Assembly: GCA_030695285.1 (NCBI GenBank)
Contig: JAUYTF010000212.1
Span: forward strand, 1-6,026
Direction: 5' to 3'
Source of the DNA: Eubacteriales bacterium
GTDB lineage: Bacteria; Bacillota; Clostridia; Christensenellales; CAG-138
DNA length: 6,026 bases
Program-made: the position numbers and the translations under genes
Shown: piece after piece, positions 1 to 5,429 of the stretch
Layout of the letters: every line of letters starts with the position of its first letter
Position numbering within the stretch: the stretch's first letter is position 1
Notes under the pieces: generated by a model
The model's database searches: none
Told to the model about the DNA's origin: nothing
Seen by the model: only the letters and a program-made list of their open reading frames with translations

Positions 1-503
1 ACCAGCTCGATGACGACCATCTCGGCTGCGTCTCCGCGGCGGGGTCCGAGCTTATACATGCGCGTGTAGCCGCCCTTGCTGCCGGCTTCGGCACGCTTGG
101 CATACTTCGGCGCGAGATCGCGGAAAAGCTTCTCAACCACCGGATGCGCGCGTTCTTTCGTGCGCTCGGTGTATTCGCTCTTGCTCTCTTTGTTCGCCTT
201 GGGTTCGGGAATATCATAGACGTACGACATGATCTTGCGGCGCGCGGCGAGCTTGCTCGCCTTGTCGTTGGTCACTTCGCGCTTGATGATCTGGGACTTC
301 TCGTTGCGGGTTTCCTTCTCTACGGTCTGGCTGTTATCGTATTCCCTGACTGCCAGCGTGATGATCTTTTCGGCAATCGAGCGGATCTCCTTGGCGCGCG
401 TTTCGGTCGTCACGACCTTGCCGTTCCAAAGAAGCGCCGTGGTCTGATTCCTTAAAAGCGCGACTCGCTGATCAGAGGGCTTACCCAGTTTGCGGTTCGC
501 CAT
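1..503 (-). CDS. rplQ: Large ribosomal subunit protein bL17, 3' end just cut off by window edge
   Basis: bL17 is a 50S protein that lies near the exit of the peptide tunnel. I translated the frame by hand from the ATG at 503: 167 codons are open and the last visible residues are VIEL, matching the usual family ending IELV, so only a few codons are probably missing. The N-terminus ([10 protein letters not shown], residues 4-13) and the C-terminal block [19 protein letters not shown] (144-162) are typical. The protein is much longer than the roughly 113-127 residues usual for L17. A charged insertion of about 30 residues sits near 52-84, and the segment near 98-118 is also expanded. A GAGGAGG ribosome binding site at 511-517 lies 7 nt from the start, in the 14-nt gap after rpoA. 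It is the last visible gene of the alpha operon. Confidence 0.96.
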   Translation of the reverse strand, partial: MANRKLGKPSDQRVALLRNQTTALLWNGKVVTTETRAKEIRSIAEKIITLAVREYDNSQTVEKETRNEKSQIIKREVTNDKASKLAARRKIMSYVYDIPEPKANKESKSEYTERTKERAHPVVEKLFRDLAPKYAKRAEAGSKGGYTRMYKLGPRRGDAAEMVVIEL

Positions 504-517
504 TGTGCTTCCTCCTC

Positions 518-1459
518 TTATTCATCGTGTGCGCGAAGCGACAGACCCAGCGCACTCAGTTTTGCCTGAACTTCCTCGAGCGATTTCCGGCCGAGATTCC
601 GAACCTTCATCATCTCTTCCTCGTCGCGCTGCACAAGCTCTTCAACCGTGTTGATGCCCGCGCGCTTGAGGCAGTTGTAGGAGCGAACGGAGAGATCGAG
701 ATCTTCGATGTTCATCTCCAGGATGCGTTCCTTCTTGCTCTCTTCCTTCTCCACGAGAATCTCCACGCCGACCACATGATCGGTCAGGTTGATGAAGAGC
801 GCCAGATGCTCGGTGAGAATCTTTGCCGCAAGGCTTGCAGCCTCGTCCGGCTTGATGCTGCCATTCGTCCAGATTTCGAGCGTGAGCTTGTCAAAGTCCG
901 TAATCTGTCCGACGCGCGTGTTCTCAACGGTGAAGTTGACCTTGTCAATCGGTGTGAAAATCGAGTCTATGACGATCTCGCCGATGGGCATATCGTGCCG
1001 TTTGTTGCGCTCGATCGGGACATATCCCCGGCCGTTCTCGAGCATGATCTCCATGTGGAGCTTAGCGCCCTTGTCCAGCGTTGCGATGTGCAGCTCGGGA
1101 TTGATGATCACAACGTCGGAATCCGGACGGATATCCTTGGCTTTGACTTCGCCCTCGCCGGTCGAATCGATAATCACCTTCTTGGGGCCGTCGCAATAGA
1201 GTTTGCAGCACAGCTCCTTGAGGTTGAGGATGATTTCGGTAACGTCTTCTTTCACGCCCTCGATGATCGAGAACTCATGGAGCACACCGTCGATGCGCAC
1301 GCTCGTCACCGCCACGCCGGGCAGGCTTGAGAGCAGCACGCGACGCATGGAATTGCCAAGCGTAGTGCCGAATCCGCGCTCCAACGGCTCAACGACAAAC
1401 TTGCCGTAGTCATCCGTCAGTTCAACACATTCGAGTTTGGGCTTTTCGATCTCCAGCAT
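518..1459 (-). CDS. rpoA: DNA-directed RNA polymerase subunit alpha
   Basis: The alpha subunit dimerises to scaffold assembly of core RNA polymerase; its C-terminal domain contacts UP-element DNA and activators. The 313-residue length is normal for Firmicutes. The N-terminal domain (about 1-230) carries the conserved dimer and assembly motif [15 protein letters not shown] (26-40) and the stretch [12 protein letters not shown] (204-215). A charged linker (about 236-248) leads to the C-terminal helix-hairpin-helix domain (about 250-310). There, VRSYNCLKR (258-266) contains Arg259, Asn262 and Cys263, equivalent to the DNA-contacting R265, N268 and C269 of E. coli by alignment from memory. The ATG is preceded by AAGGAGGG with 6 nt spacing. 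It lies 50 nt after rpsD and 14 nt before rplQ, the standard alpha-operon position. Confidence 0.99.
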   Translation of the reverse strand: MLEIEKPKLECVELTDDYGKFVVEPLERGFGTTLGNSMRRVLLSSLPGVAVTSVRIDGVLHEFSIIEGVKEDVTEIILNLKELCCKLYCDGPKKVIIDSTGEGEVKAKDIRPDSDVVIINPELHIATLDKGAKLHMEIMLENGRGYVPIERNKRHDMPIGEIVIDSIFTPIDKVNFTVENTRVGQITDFDKLTLEIWTNGSIKPDEAASLAAKILTEHLALFINLTDHVVGVEILVEKEESKKERILEMNIEDLDLSVRSYNCLKRAGINTVEELVQRDEEEMMKVRNLGRKSLEEVQAKLSALGLSLRAHDE

Positions 1460-1493
1460 TGCTTACCCTCCTTCGGTTTGTTTGTTGCGGTCC

Positions 1494-1509
1494 GCCAAAT
1501 CTGCTTGGC
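1494..1509 (-). other. Small hairpin just after the rpsD stop codon
   Basis: Immediately downstream of the rpsD TAA, the minus strand reads GCCAA, a 6-nt loop, then TTGGC: a perfect 5-bp stem. No T-run follows, so it is not an intrinsic terminator. It could be a 3'-end or processing structure in the rpsD-rpoA junction, or chance. The rest of this 50-nt gap is an A-rich stretch leading to the rpoA ribosome binding site. Confidence 0.3.
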
Positions 1510-2136
1510 TTACCTGGAGTAGTACTCAACGATGAGATGCTCTTCGATCGTCAAGTCGATATCGCCGCGCGACGGGAGAGCGACGACCTTACCGGTGAGC
1601 TTTTCGGCTTCCAGTTCGAGCCATTTCGGAACGGGTCTGGCTGCGCCTTGCTCTTTGAGGGTTTTGAAGAAATCGACATCCGTGCTCTTCTCGCGGATGG
1701 AGACGACGTCTCCGGCCTTGATGAGATAGGAAGCGATGTCAACCTTTTTGCCATTGACCAGAAGGTGGCCGTGGTTGACCATTTGGCGCGCCATGGGGCG
1801 GGAATCGCCAAAGTTGAGACGGTAAGCCACGTTGTCCAAACGGCGCTCCAGCAGCGAAAGCATATTCTCGCCGGTGATGCCGCGCATGTTGGACGCGAGG
1901 TCGTAATATTTACGGAACTGGGACTCCAGAACGCCGTATGCTCTGCGGACCTTCTGCTTCTCGCGAAGCTGAATGCCGTATTCGCTCTGCTTCTTTCTAC
2001 CCTGTCCATGCATTCCCGGGGGGGTGTGGCGCTTGCTAACCGCGCACTTTTCGCTAAAACAGCGATCGCCCTTGAGGAAAAGCTTGACGCCTTCTCTGCG
2101 GCACTGCCTGCAGACGGAACCGGTATATCTTGCCAT
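1510..2136 (-). CDS. rpsD: Small ribosomal subunit protein uS4, zinc-binding (C+) form
   Basis: uS4 binds 16S rRNA early in 30S assembly, helps form the mRNA entry site and, in several bacteria, represses its own operon. The 208-residue protein starts [10 protein letters not shown] and ends EYYSR, as in the family. Residues Cys9, Cys12, Cys26 and Cys31 form the N-terminal zinc ligand set seen in Thermus S4. Many relatives, including the main Bacillus subtilis S4, have lost these cysteines. The S4 RNA-binding domain spans about 98-160 ([13 protein letters not shown] at 95-107, then [13 protein letters not shown]). Position between rpsK and rpoA is the classical alpha-operon order. GGAGGG in the 15-nt gap from rpsK supports the ATG. 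Confidence 0.99.
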   Translation of the reverse strand: MARYTGSVCRQCRREGVKLFLKGDRCFSEKCAVSKRHTPPGMHGQGRKKQSEYGIQLREKQKVRRAYGVLESQFRKYYDLASNMRGITGENMLSLLERRLDNVAYRLNFGDSRPMARQMVNHGHLLVNGKKVDIASYLIKAGDVVSIREKSTDVDFFKTLKEQGAARPVPKWLELEAEKLTGKVVALPSRGDIDLTIEEHLIVEYYSR

Positions 2137-2151
2137 ATCGCTTTTCCCTCC

Positions 2152-2559
2152 TTAAACTCTTCTGCGCTTGGGCGGGCGGCATCCGTTATGGGGGATGGGC
2201 GTCACGTCCTTGATCATGTTGACATCCAGGCCTGCGGTCTGCAGGGCACGGATTGCCGATTCACGGCCGGAGCCTGGGCCTTTGATAAAGACCTCAACAG
2301 TCTTAAGGCCATGCTCCATCGCACCGCGTGCGGCGGTCTCCGCCGCCATCTGCGCTGCAAACGGCGTGGATTTCTTCGAACCACGGAACCCGAGCGAACC
2401 CGCGCTCGACCAGCTCAGGGCGTTGCCCTGCAGGTCGGTGATGGTCACAAGGGTGTTGTTGAAGGAAGAGCGGATGTGCGCTGCCCCGCGCTCAATGTTC
2501 TTGCGCTCGCGGCGCTTGCGCGTGGTGGCGGTTTTCTTGACTTGTTTTGCTGCTGCCAT
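2152..2559 (-). CDS. rpsK: Small ribosomal subunit protein uS11
   Basis: uS11 sits on the 30S platform near the E site and the 3' end of 16S rRNA. The 135-residue protein has a basic N-terminal tail (about 1-22), the family core [20 protein letters not shown] (31-50), [13 protein letters not shown] (58-70), KGPGSGRES (93-101) and the invariant ending [18 protein letters not shown] (118-135). The Asn125-Gly126 pair in PHNG corresponds to the site known to form isoaspartate in E. coli S11. Length and ends are normal. The ATG is preceded by GGAGG about 9 nt upstream within the 14-nt gap after rpsM, consistent with co-translation in the operon. Confidence 0.99.
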   Translation of the reverse strand: MAAAKQVKKTATTRKRRERKNIERGAAHIRSSFNNTLVTITDLQGNALSWSSAGSLGFRGSKKSTPFAAQMAAETAARGAMEHGLKTVEVFIKGPGSGRESAIRALQTAGLDVNMIKDVTPIPHNGCRPPKRRRV

Positions 2560-2573
2560 AATCGCTTTCCTCC

Positions 2574-2942
2574 TTACCGTTTCTTGCCGCTCTGCGAGCG
2601 CTTGGGTCCTTTGCGCGTGCGAGCGTTCTGCTTGGTGCTCTGTCCGCGAACCGGCAAGCCCTTACGGTGCCGCACGCCGCGGTAGCAGCCGATCTCGATC
2701 AGCCGCTTGATGTTCATCGAGGTTTCGCGGCGCAGGTCGCCCTCTACCTTGACATGATGGTCGATGTAGTCTCTGAGTTTAGAGACATCGCTTTCAGCCA
2801 GATCGCGCACGCGGGTGTCGGGGTCGACACCGGTCGCGGCTATTATTTGCAAAGCGGTCTTGTGGCCGATCCCATAGATATAGGTCAGACCGTATTCGAT
2901 CCGTTTGTCTCTGGGAAGGTCAACGCCAGAAATACGTGCCAT
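2574..2942 (-). CDS. rpsM: Small ribosomal subunit protein uS13
   Basis: uS13 is in the 30S head; it touches the P-site tRNA through its C-terminal tail and forms bridges to the 50S subunit. The 122-residue protein begins [10 protein letters not shown] and has the helix-two-turn-helix region around [10 protein letters not shown] (17-26), the [11 protein letters not shown] segment (63-73) and [14 protein letters not shown] (88-101). The basic tail NARTRKGP (106-113) is typical. Residue 102 is Ser where many S13 proteins have Arg in GQRTK; this position varies in the family, so I do not treat it as damage. It is the first gene of the alpha-operon segment and follows a 120-nt leader. Confidence 0.99.
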   Translation of the reverse strand: MARISGVDLPRDKRIEYGLTYIYGIGHKTALQIIAATGVDPDTRVRDLAESDVSKLRDYIDHHVKVEGDLRRETSMNIKRLIEIGCYRGVRHRKGLPVRGQSTKQNARTRKGPKRSQSGKKR

Positions 2943-2947
2943 ATCGT

Positions 2948-2959
2948 TCCTTTACCTCC
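2948..2959 (-). promoter_or_regulatory. Two tandem Shine-Dalgarno-like sites before rpsM
   Basis: The minus strand has GGAGG at 2955-2959, which is 12 nt from the rpsM ATG and rather far, and AAAGGA at 2948-2953, 5 nt from it. The nearer one is probably the working site. The farther one may act as a standby site or take part in leader structure; that part is inference. Confidence 0.5.
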
Positions 2960-2980
2960 GTAAATAGTCTTGATTAGTGA

Positions 2981-2989
2981 TTTATATCA
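2981..2989 (-). promoter_or_regulatory. Candidate extended -10 promoter element upstream of rpsM
   Basis: The minus strand reads TGATATAAA: a TATAAA hexamer (5 of 6 against TATAAT) with a TGn extended -10 motif, about 40 nt before the rpsM ATG in an AT-rich patch. I see no good -35 box 16-18 nt upstream, where the sequence is GC-rich. It could provide an internal promoter for the alpha-operon genes, but may be chance in AT-rich leader sequence. Confidence 0.25.
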
Positions 2990-2998
2990 GCATCCGCC

Positions 2999-3024
2999 GG
3001 AAACGCGAGCGAAGAATCGCTTCC
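2999..3024 (-). promoter_or_regulatory. Alternative hairpins in the rpsM leader
   Basis: In the 120-nt spacer before rpsM, the minus strand can fold GGAAGCG (3018-3024) against CGTTTCC (2999-3005), 7 bp with one G-U pair. Alternatively it can fold AGCGA (3017-3021) against TCGCT (3008-3012) around a 4-nt loop. The two folds share bases and exclude each other. S4 represses the E. coli alpha operon by binding a leader structure before rpsM. Whether this leader does the same is inference, and I do not recognise the E. coli pseudoknot here. Confidence 0.3.
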
Positions 3025-3062
3025 TGTGCTCACGCAGCCGCTCCGACGGTATTGTTCCGGAA

Positions 3063-3176
3063 TCAGCCCTGCTTCTGCTTGTGCTTGGGGTTTTCGCAGA
3101 TAACCATGATGCGGCCTTTGCGTTTGATGATCTTGCATTTTTCGCAAATGGGTTTCACACTCGGTCTTACTTTCAT
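3063..3176 (-). CDS. rpmJ: Large ribosomal subunit protein bL36, zinc-binding (C+) form
   Basis: bL36 is the smallest 50S protein and contacts 23S rRNA near the GTPase-associated region. I translated this 37-codon gene by hand: it starts [11 protein letters not shown], ends KHKQKQG and stops at TGA (3063-3065). The ligands Cys11, Cys14, Cys27 and His32 make the C-x2-C...C-x4-H zinc ribbon, so this is the C+ paralogue type. AAAGGAG at 3184-3190, 7 nt upstream, supports the ATG at 3176. It sits between infA and rpsM, its normal place. A C+ form depends on zinc; organisms with a C- copy elsewhere swap them under zinc limitation, but no such copy is in this window. Confidence 0.98.
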   Translation of the reverse strand: MKVRPSVKPICEKCKIIKRKGRIMVICENPKHKQKQG

Positions 3177-3293
3177 GGTGGTTCTCCTTTCGCTTCCTAT
3201 CGTCAGAAAATCATATTCTCAAAGAGCTTTTCTTTTGCGTCTTACAAGCGCCTTGGTCGTGTGGCTTGCTCAAGCAACAGGCTCTTCTCAAAA
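3177..3293 (-). other. infA-rpmJ intergenic spacer
   Basis: This 117-nt gap is long for this operon. It holds the rpmJ ribosome binding site, a 4-bp hairpin TTGC/GCAA at 3266-3277, and a 6-bp AGAAAA/TTTTCT pairing (3228-3233 with 3205-3210) with a 17-nt loop. A TATGAT hexamer lies at 3210-3215 on the minus strand with no matching -35 box. No T-run follows a strong stem, so I see no terminator and no convincing promoter. Confidence 0.4.
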
Positions 3294-3515
3294 TCAGTTC
3301 TTGCCGCGCCAGGTGATGCGCCCGCGTGACAAATCATACGGAGAGAGCTCCACGGTGACCCTGTCACCCGGCAGGATTCGAATGAAATTCATCCGAAGCT
3401 TCCCCGAAATCGTTGCGAGTATCTTGTGACCGTTTGTCAGCTTCACCTCGAACATAGCGTTCGGGAAGGAATCCGACACGACACCTTCTACTTCAATAAC
3501 GTCCTGTTTTGACAA
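3294..3515 (-). CDS. infA: Translation initiation factor IF-1, TTG start
   Basis: IF-1 binds the 30S A site and works with IF-2 and IF-3 to select initiator tRNA. The 73-residue product covers the full OB-fold: [19 protein letters not shown] (6-24), [20 protein letters not shown] (26-45), [20 protein letters not shown] (47-66). It lines up end to end with E. coli IF-1 (72 residues). The start is TTG: the residues after it (SKQDVIEVE) match the family N-terminus, and AGGAGGG sits 5 nt upstream. No in-frame ATG would give the conserved N-terminus. It lies between the KOW gene and rpmJ, standard for Firmicutes. Confidence 0.98.
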   Translation of the reverse strand: MSKQDVIEVEGVVSDSFPNAMFEVKLTNGHKILATISGKLRMNFIRILPGDRVTVELSPYDLSRGRITWRGKN

Positions 3516-3520
3516 GCTAA

Positions 3521-3527
3521 CCCTCCT
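3521..3527 (-). promoter_or_regulatory. Strong ribosome binding site that fixes the infA TTG start
   Basis: AGGAGGG on the minus strand, 5 nt before the TTG at 3513-3515. This full-strength site is the main sequence evidence that the rare start codon is real. Confidence 0.85.
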
Positions 3528-3588
3528 AATTTGTCTGTTGCAACACGGATGAGTGAATCTCTTTTTCTAATAAATTTCATCAAAAGAT

Positions 3589-3864
3589 TCAACCGTTGTT
3601 GTAACCGAATAATTGTATCGCTTTTCGCACGTCCGCGTCCAGTATTTCTTTGCTTTCTGCGAACTTTTTTGCAATTTCGTCCGCTTTTTGCGGTTTGATG
3701 TGCAAATGCGTCAGCTTTTTCTTCTTCGGGTGCGCGAGTTTTCTCGTCGCCCCGTCGCTCAGCAGCACATGCTGCTCGTCGAAAATTCCAACGATGAGAA
3801 ACACGCGCCCTTTGTCGTGCCCGGCACGCGATGTGCACACGCGCCCGATCACCGGTTCGTTCAT
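3589..3864 (-). CDS. KOW-domain RNA-binding protein (L14e/L27e-like), uncharacterised
   Basis: A 91-residue basic protein of the small KOW family that sits between map and infA in many Firmicutes. Residues 5-26 (VIGRVCTSRAGHDKGRVFLI onward) are a KOW-type beta-hairpin with the expected Gly7 and the GHDKGR turn, like the start of archaeal/eukaryotic L14e and L27e. A lysine-rich patch (HPKKKKLTHLH, 45-55) follows, then a probable helix (about 60-85). The fold suggests RNA or ribosome binding; the cellular role is not established to my knowledge. The ATG overlaps the map stop in an ATGA, so translation is probably coupled. A 73-nt AT-rich gap separates it from infA. Confidence 0.9.
   Translation of the reverse strand: MNEPVIGRVCTSRAGHDKGRVFLIVGIFDEQHVLLSDGATRKLAHPKKKKLTHLHIKPQKADEIAKKFAESKEILDADVRKAIQLFGYNNG
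3612..3641 (-). promoter_or_regulatory. Weak candidate promoter for infA inside the 3' end of the KOW gene
   Basis: Minus strand: TGGACG (3636-3641; 4 of 6 against TTGACA), an 18-nt spacer, then TACAAT (3612-3617; 5 of 6 against TATAAT). It lies about 100 nt upstream of the infA start, and the following KOW-infA spacer (3516-3588) is clearly AT-rich compared with its surroundings. Separate infA promoters are known in other bacteria. The match is modest and inside coding sequence, so chance is a real possibility. Confidence 0.22.
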
Positions 3865-4640
3865 GTGCTCTCTTCCTCCTCGTGCAGGGTCAAAAGCTTA
3901 GGCTCACCCTCGGTAATCAACACGGTGTTCTCATAGTGCGCGGAAGGTTTTCCGTCCGCCGTGACCACCGTCCAGCCGTCATCGAGTTGATGCACGCGCG
4001 CTGTCGCCATGTTGATCATGGGCTCGATGGCAATGGTCATACCCGCTGCGAGGCGCGCTCCGTGCCCAAAGCGCGTGTCGTCCCAGAAGTTTGGCACCTC
4101 GGGATCTTCATGCATCTGGCGCCCGATTCCGTGGCCGACCAGATCGTGCACCACGCCGTAACCGTGTTTCTCTGCGTGCGCCTGAACCGCTTTTGCGATG
4201 TCGGAGATGCGATAGCCCGGCTTTGCAAACTGGATCCCTTCGAAGAAGCACTCTTTCGTGACGCGGACGAGTTTCTGCGTCTCTTGCGAAACGTTGCCGA
4301 TGAGTATCGTGCGTGCCGCGTCTCCGTGAAATCCGTCTTTATACGCCCCGACGTCAATGGAGAGAATATCTCCGTCCATGAGGCGGTACTTGCCGGGGAT
4401 ACCGTGAACCACCTGTTCGTTTACCGAAGTGCAAATGCTCCTGGGATATCCGTTGTAGTTCAGAAACGAAGCTTCCGCGCCGCGGCTCTTGATGTAAGAA
4501 GCCGCAATATCGTCCAGCTCCTGCGTCGTCATGCCGATTTCGGCAGATTTCGCCAGCAGGTTGAGCGTCTCTTCCACAATGCGTCCCGCTTCGTCCATCT
4601 TCTCGATGTCGGCAGCGGATTTGATCGTGATCCCGCTCAT
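3861..4640 (-). CDS. map: Methionine aminopeptidase, type I
   Basis: This cytoplasmic metalloenzyme removes the initiator Met from nascent proteins when the second residue is small. The 259-residue length is that of a compact type Ia enzyme. The five metal ligands are all present: Asp96 and Asp107 (in SIDVGAYKDGFHGDAAR), His170 (in DLVGHGIGR), Glu206 (AIEPM) and Glu237 (HYENTV). Catalytic His79 (VVHGIPG) and His177 are also there. I see no N-terminal SEC-C zinc motif. Start and stop both form ATGA overlaps, with adk upstream and the KOW gene downstream. No clear Shine-Dalgarno sequence precedes its ATG, so translation probably depends on ribosomes finishing adk. The C-terminus ends in an acidic HEEEEST tail whose codons double as the next gene's ribosome binding site. 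Confidence 0.98.
   Translation of the reverse strand: MSGITIKSAADIEKMDEAGRIVEETLNLLAKSAEIGMTTQELDDIAASYIKSRGAEASFLNYNGYPRSICTSVNEQVVHGIPGKYRLMDGDILSIDVGAYKDGFHGDAARTILIGNVSQETQKLVRVTKECFFEGIQFAKPGYRISDIAKAVQAHAEKHGYGVVHDLVGHGIGRQMHEDPEVPNFWDDTRFGHGARLAAGMTIAIEPMINMATARVHQLDDGWTVVTADGKPSAHYENTVLITEGEPKLLTLHEEEEST
3875..3880 (-). promoter_or_regulatory. KOW-gene ribosome binding site embedded in the map coding sequence
   Basis: AGGAGG on the minus strand, 10 nt before the ATG at 3864. It is made by the Glu codons of map's C-terminal EEEE run. Together with the ATGA overlap this suggests coupled translation, and may explain the acidic tail. Confidence 0.7.
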
Positions 4641-5254
4641 TTCATGAGCACCGCGCGGATCGCAGCATCGACAGTATCGATCTCCGCGTTGCCGTTTACC
4701 GTGTGGAGAAGACCCTTTTTCACATAAAAGTCGATCAGGGGCTTGGTCTGTCGCTCGTAGACCACAAGTCGGTTTCGCACGGTTTCTTCCTTATCGTCCT
4801 CGCGCTGATACAGCGCCGCGCCGCATTTGCAGTTTGCGTCCGCATAGGTGGACGCATGATACCCGGCGCCGCAGCTTGCGCACATTCTCCGTCCGCTGAT
4901 GCGGCTGATGAGCCGCTCGGTTGGCACCTCGATGTTGATGACGCGGTCGATCGCGCTGATCGCTTCGAGCGCTTCTGCCTGCGCAATCGTGCGCGGGAAT
5001 CCGTCAAAGAGAAAACCGTTTTTGCAGTCTTCTTTCTGGATACGGCTTTTCACCATCCCGAGGATGACGTCGTCCGGCACCAGCTCGCCGCGGTCGATAA
5101 GGCCCTTTGCCTCTTTGCCCAGCGGGGTTCCTTCCCGCATCTCGGCGCGGAGCATGTCTCCTGTCGAAATATGCGCAATCTGGAACCTCTTGGCAATCTT
5201 CACCGCTTGTGTGCCCTTGCCCGCGCCTGGCGGGCCTAAGAAAATGAGTTTCAT
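4637..5254 (-). CDS. adk: Adenylate kinase with cysteine-containing LID
   Basis: Catalyses ATP + AMP = 2 ADP in the cytoplasm and sets adenylate balance. The 205-residue protein has the P-loop GPPGAGKGT (7-15), the AMP-binding segment STGDMLR (30-36), FDGFPRT (83-89) with the catalytic-site Arg88, and the LID domain (about 121-158). The LID has Cys125-x2-Cys128 and a second pair Cys142-x-Cys144, so it is the long, probably zinc-stabilised form common in Gram-positives. The second pair is spaced C-x-C, where C-x2-C or C-x2-D is usual. GGAGG at 5262-5266, 7 nt from the ATG, supports the start. It is separated from secY by an unusually long gap and overlaps map by 4 nt. Confidence 0.98.
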   Translation of the reverse strand: MKLIFLGPPGAGKGTQAVKIAKRFQIAHISTGDMLRAEMREGTPLGKEAKGLIDRGELVPDDVILGMVKSRIQKEDCKNGFLFDGFPRTIAQAEALEAISAIDRVINIEVPTERLISRISGRRMCASCGAGYHASTYADANCKCGAALYQREDDKEETVRNRLVVYERQTKPLIDFYVKKGLLHTVNGNAEIDTVDAAIRAVLMK

Positions 5255-5294
5255 CGTCTTTCCTCCGGTCTAAGCGCGTTTCGGGCCATCGCTC

Positions 5295-5309
5295 GAACAG
5301 AGCTTGTTC
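5295..5309 (-). other. Short perfect hairpin in the adk leader
   Basis: GAACA and TGTTC arms (5 bp) around a 5-nt loop, about 40 nt before the adk ATG. It is the weaker of the hairpins in the secY-adk spacer, has no T-run, and could be chance. Confidence 0.25.
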
Positions 5310-5353
5310 CGTCTGGCGGCCGCTCCTAGCTACGGCTGCACTTGCGCGGAACC

Positions 5354-5380
5354 GGCGCGCCGGCTGAAAACCGGCACGCC
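5354..5380 (-). repeat. Strong GC-rich hairpin (inverted repeat) in the secY-adk spacer
   Basis: On the minus strand the arm GGCGTGCCGG, a 7-nt loop TTTTCAG and the arm CCGGCGCGCC pair over 10 bp with a single G-U. No T-run follows on either strand, so it is not a simple terminator. The shape resembles short dispersed palindromic elements or an mRNA-stabilising or processing structure. Only one copy is in this window, so repeat status is inference. Confidence 0.5.
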
Positions 5381-5390
5381 TGCGTCCGCC

Positions 5391-5413
5391 AAAAAGGTTT
5401 GCAGTCCTCAAAC
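5391..5413 (-). terminator. Weak terminator-like element after secY
   Basis: About 16 nt after the secY stop, the minus strand has GTTTG, a 7-nt loop, CAAAC, then C and TTTTT. The stem is only 5 bp and mostly A-T, so it is a poor intrinsic terminator by itself. Its place at the only long gap between secY and adk makes partial attenuation conceivable, but read-through is expected. Confidence 0.2.
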
Positions 5414-5429
5414 GCTGGCCGCGTGTTCG

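Noticed and set aside
503..1330. 275-codon open frame on the plus strand
   Set aside because: Antisense to rpoA, which matches its family over the full length. The predicted peptide has no recognisable domain.
1459..2685. 408-codon open frame on the plus strand
   Set aside because: It runs antisense through rpsD, rpsK and rpsM, shows no family resemblance, and has no ribosome binding site of note. The length follows from GC-rich codon use on the opposite strand.
3488..3580. 30-codon minus-strand frame from an ATG in the KOW-infA gap, overlapping the start of infA
   Set aside because: It has no ribosome binding site and no similarity I recognise. Overlap with infA could couple the two, but nothing in the sequence supports translation.
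3831..4727. 298-codon open frame on the plus strand
   Set aside because: Antisense shadow of map and the ends of its neighbours. The minus-strand frame has every catalytic residue of methionine aminopeptidase.
5354..5380. Intrinsic terminator at the strong spacer hairpin
   Set aside because: The stem is strong but no run of T follows on the minus or plus strand, and the genes downstream are classical members of the same operon.
5004..5411. 135-codon minus-strand frame covering most of the secY-adk spacer and the start of adk
   Set aside because: It overlaps adk out of frame, is extremely arginine-rich and low in complexity, and has no convincing start site. The part in the spacer is better explained by the GC-rich hairpin.
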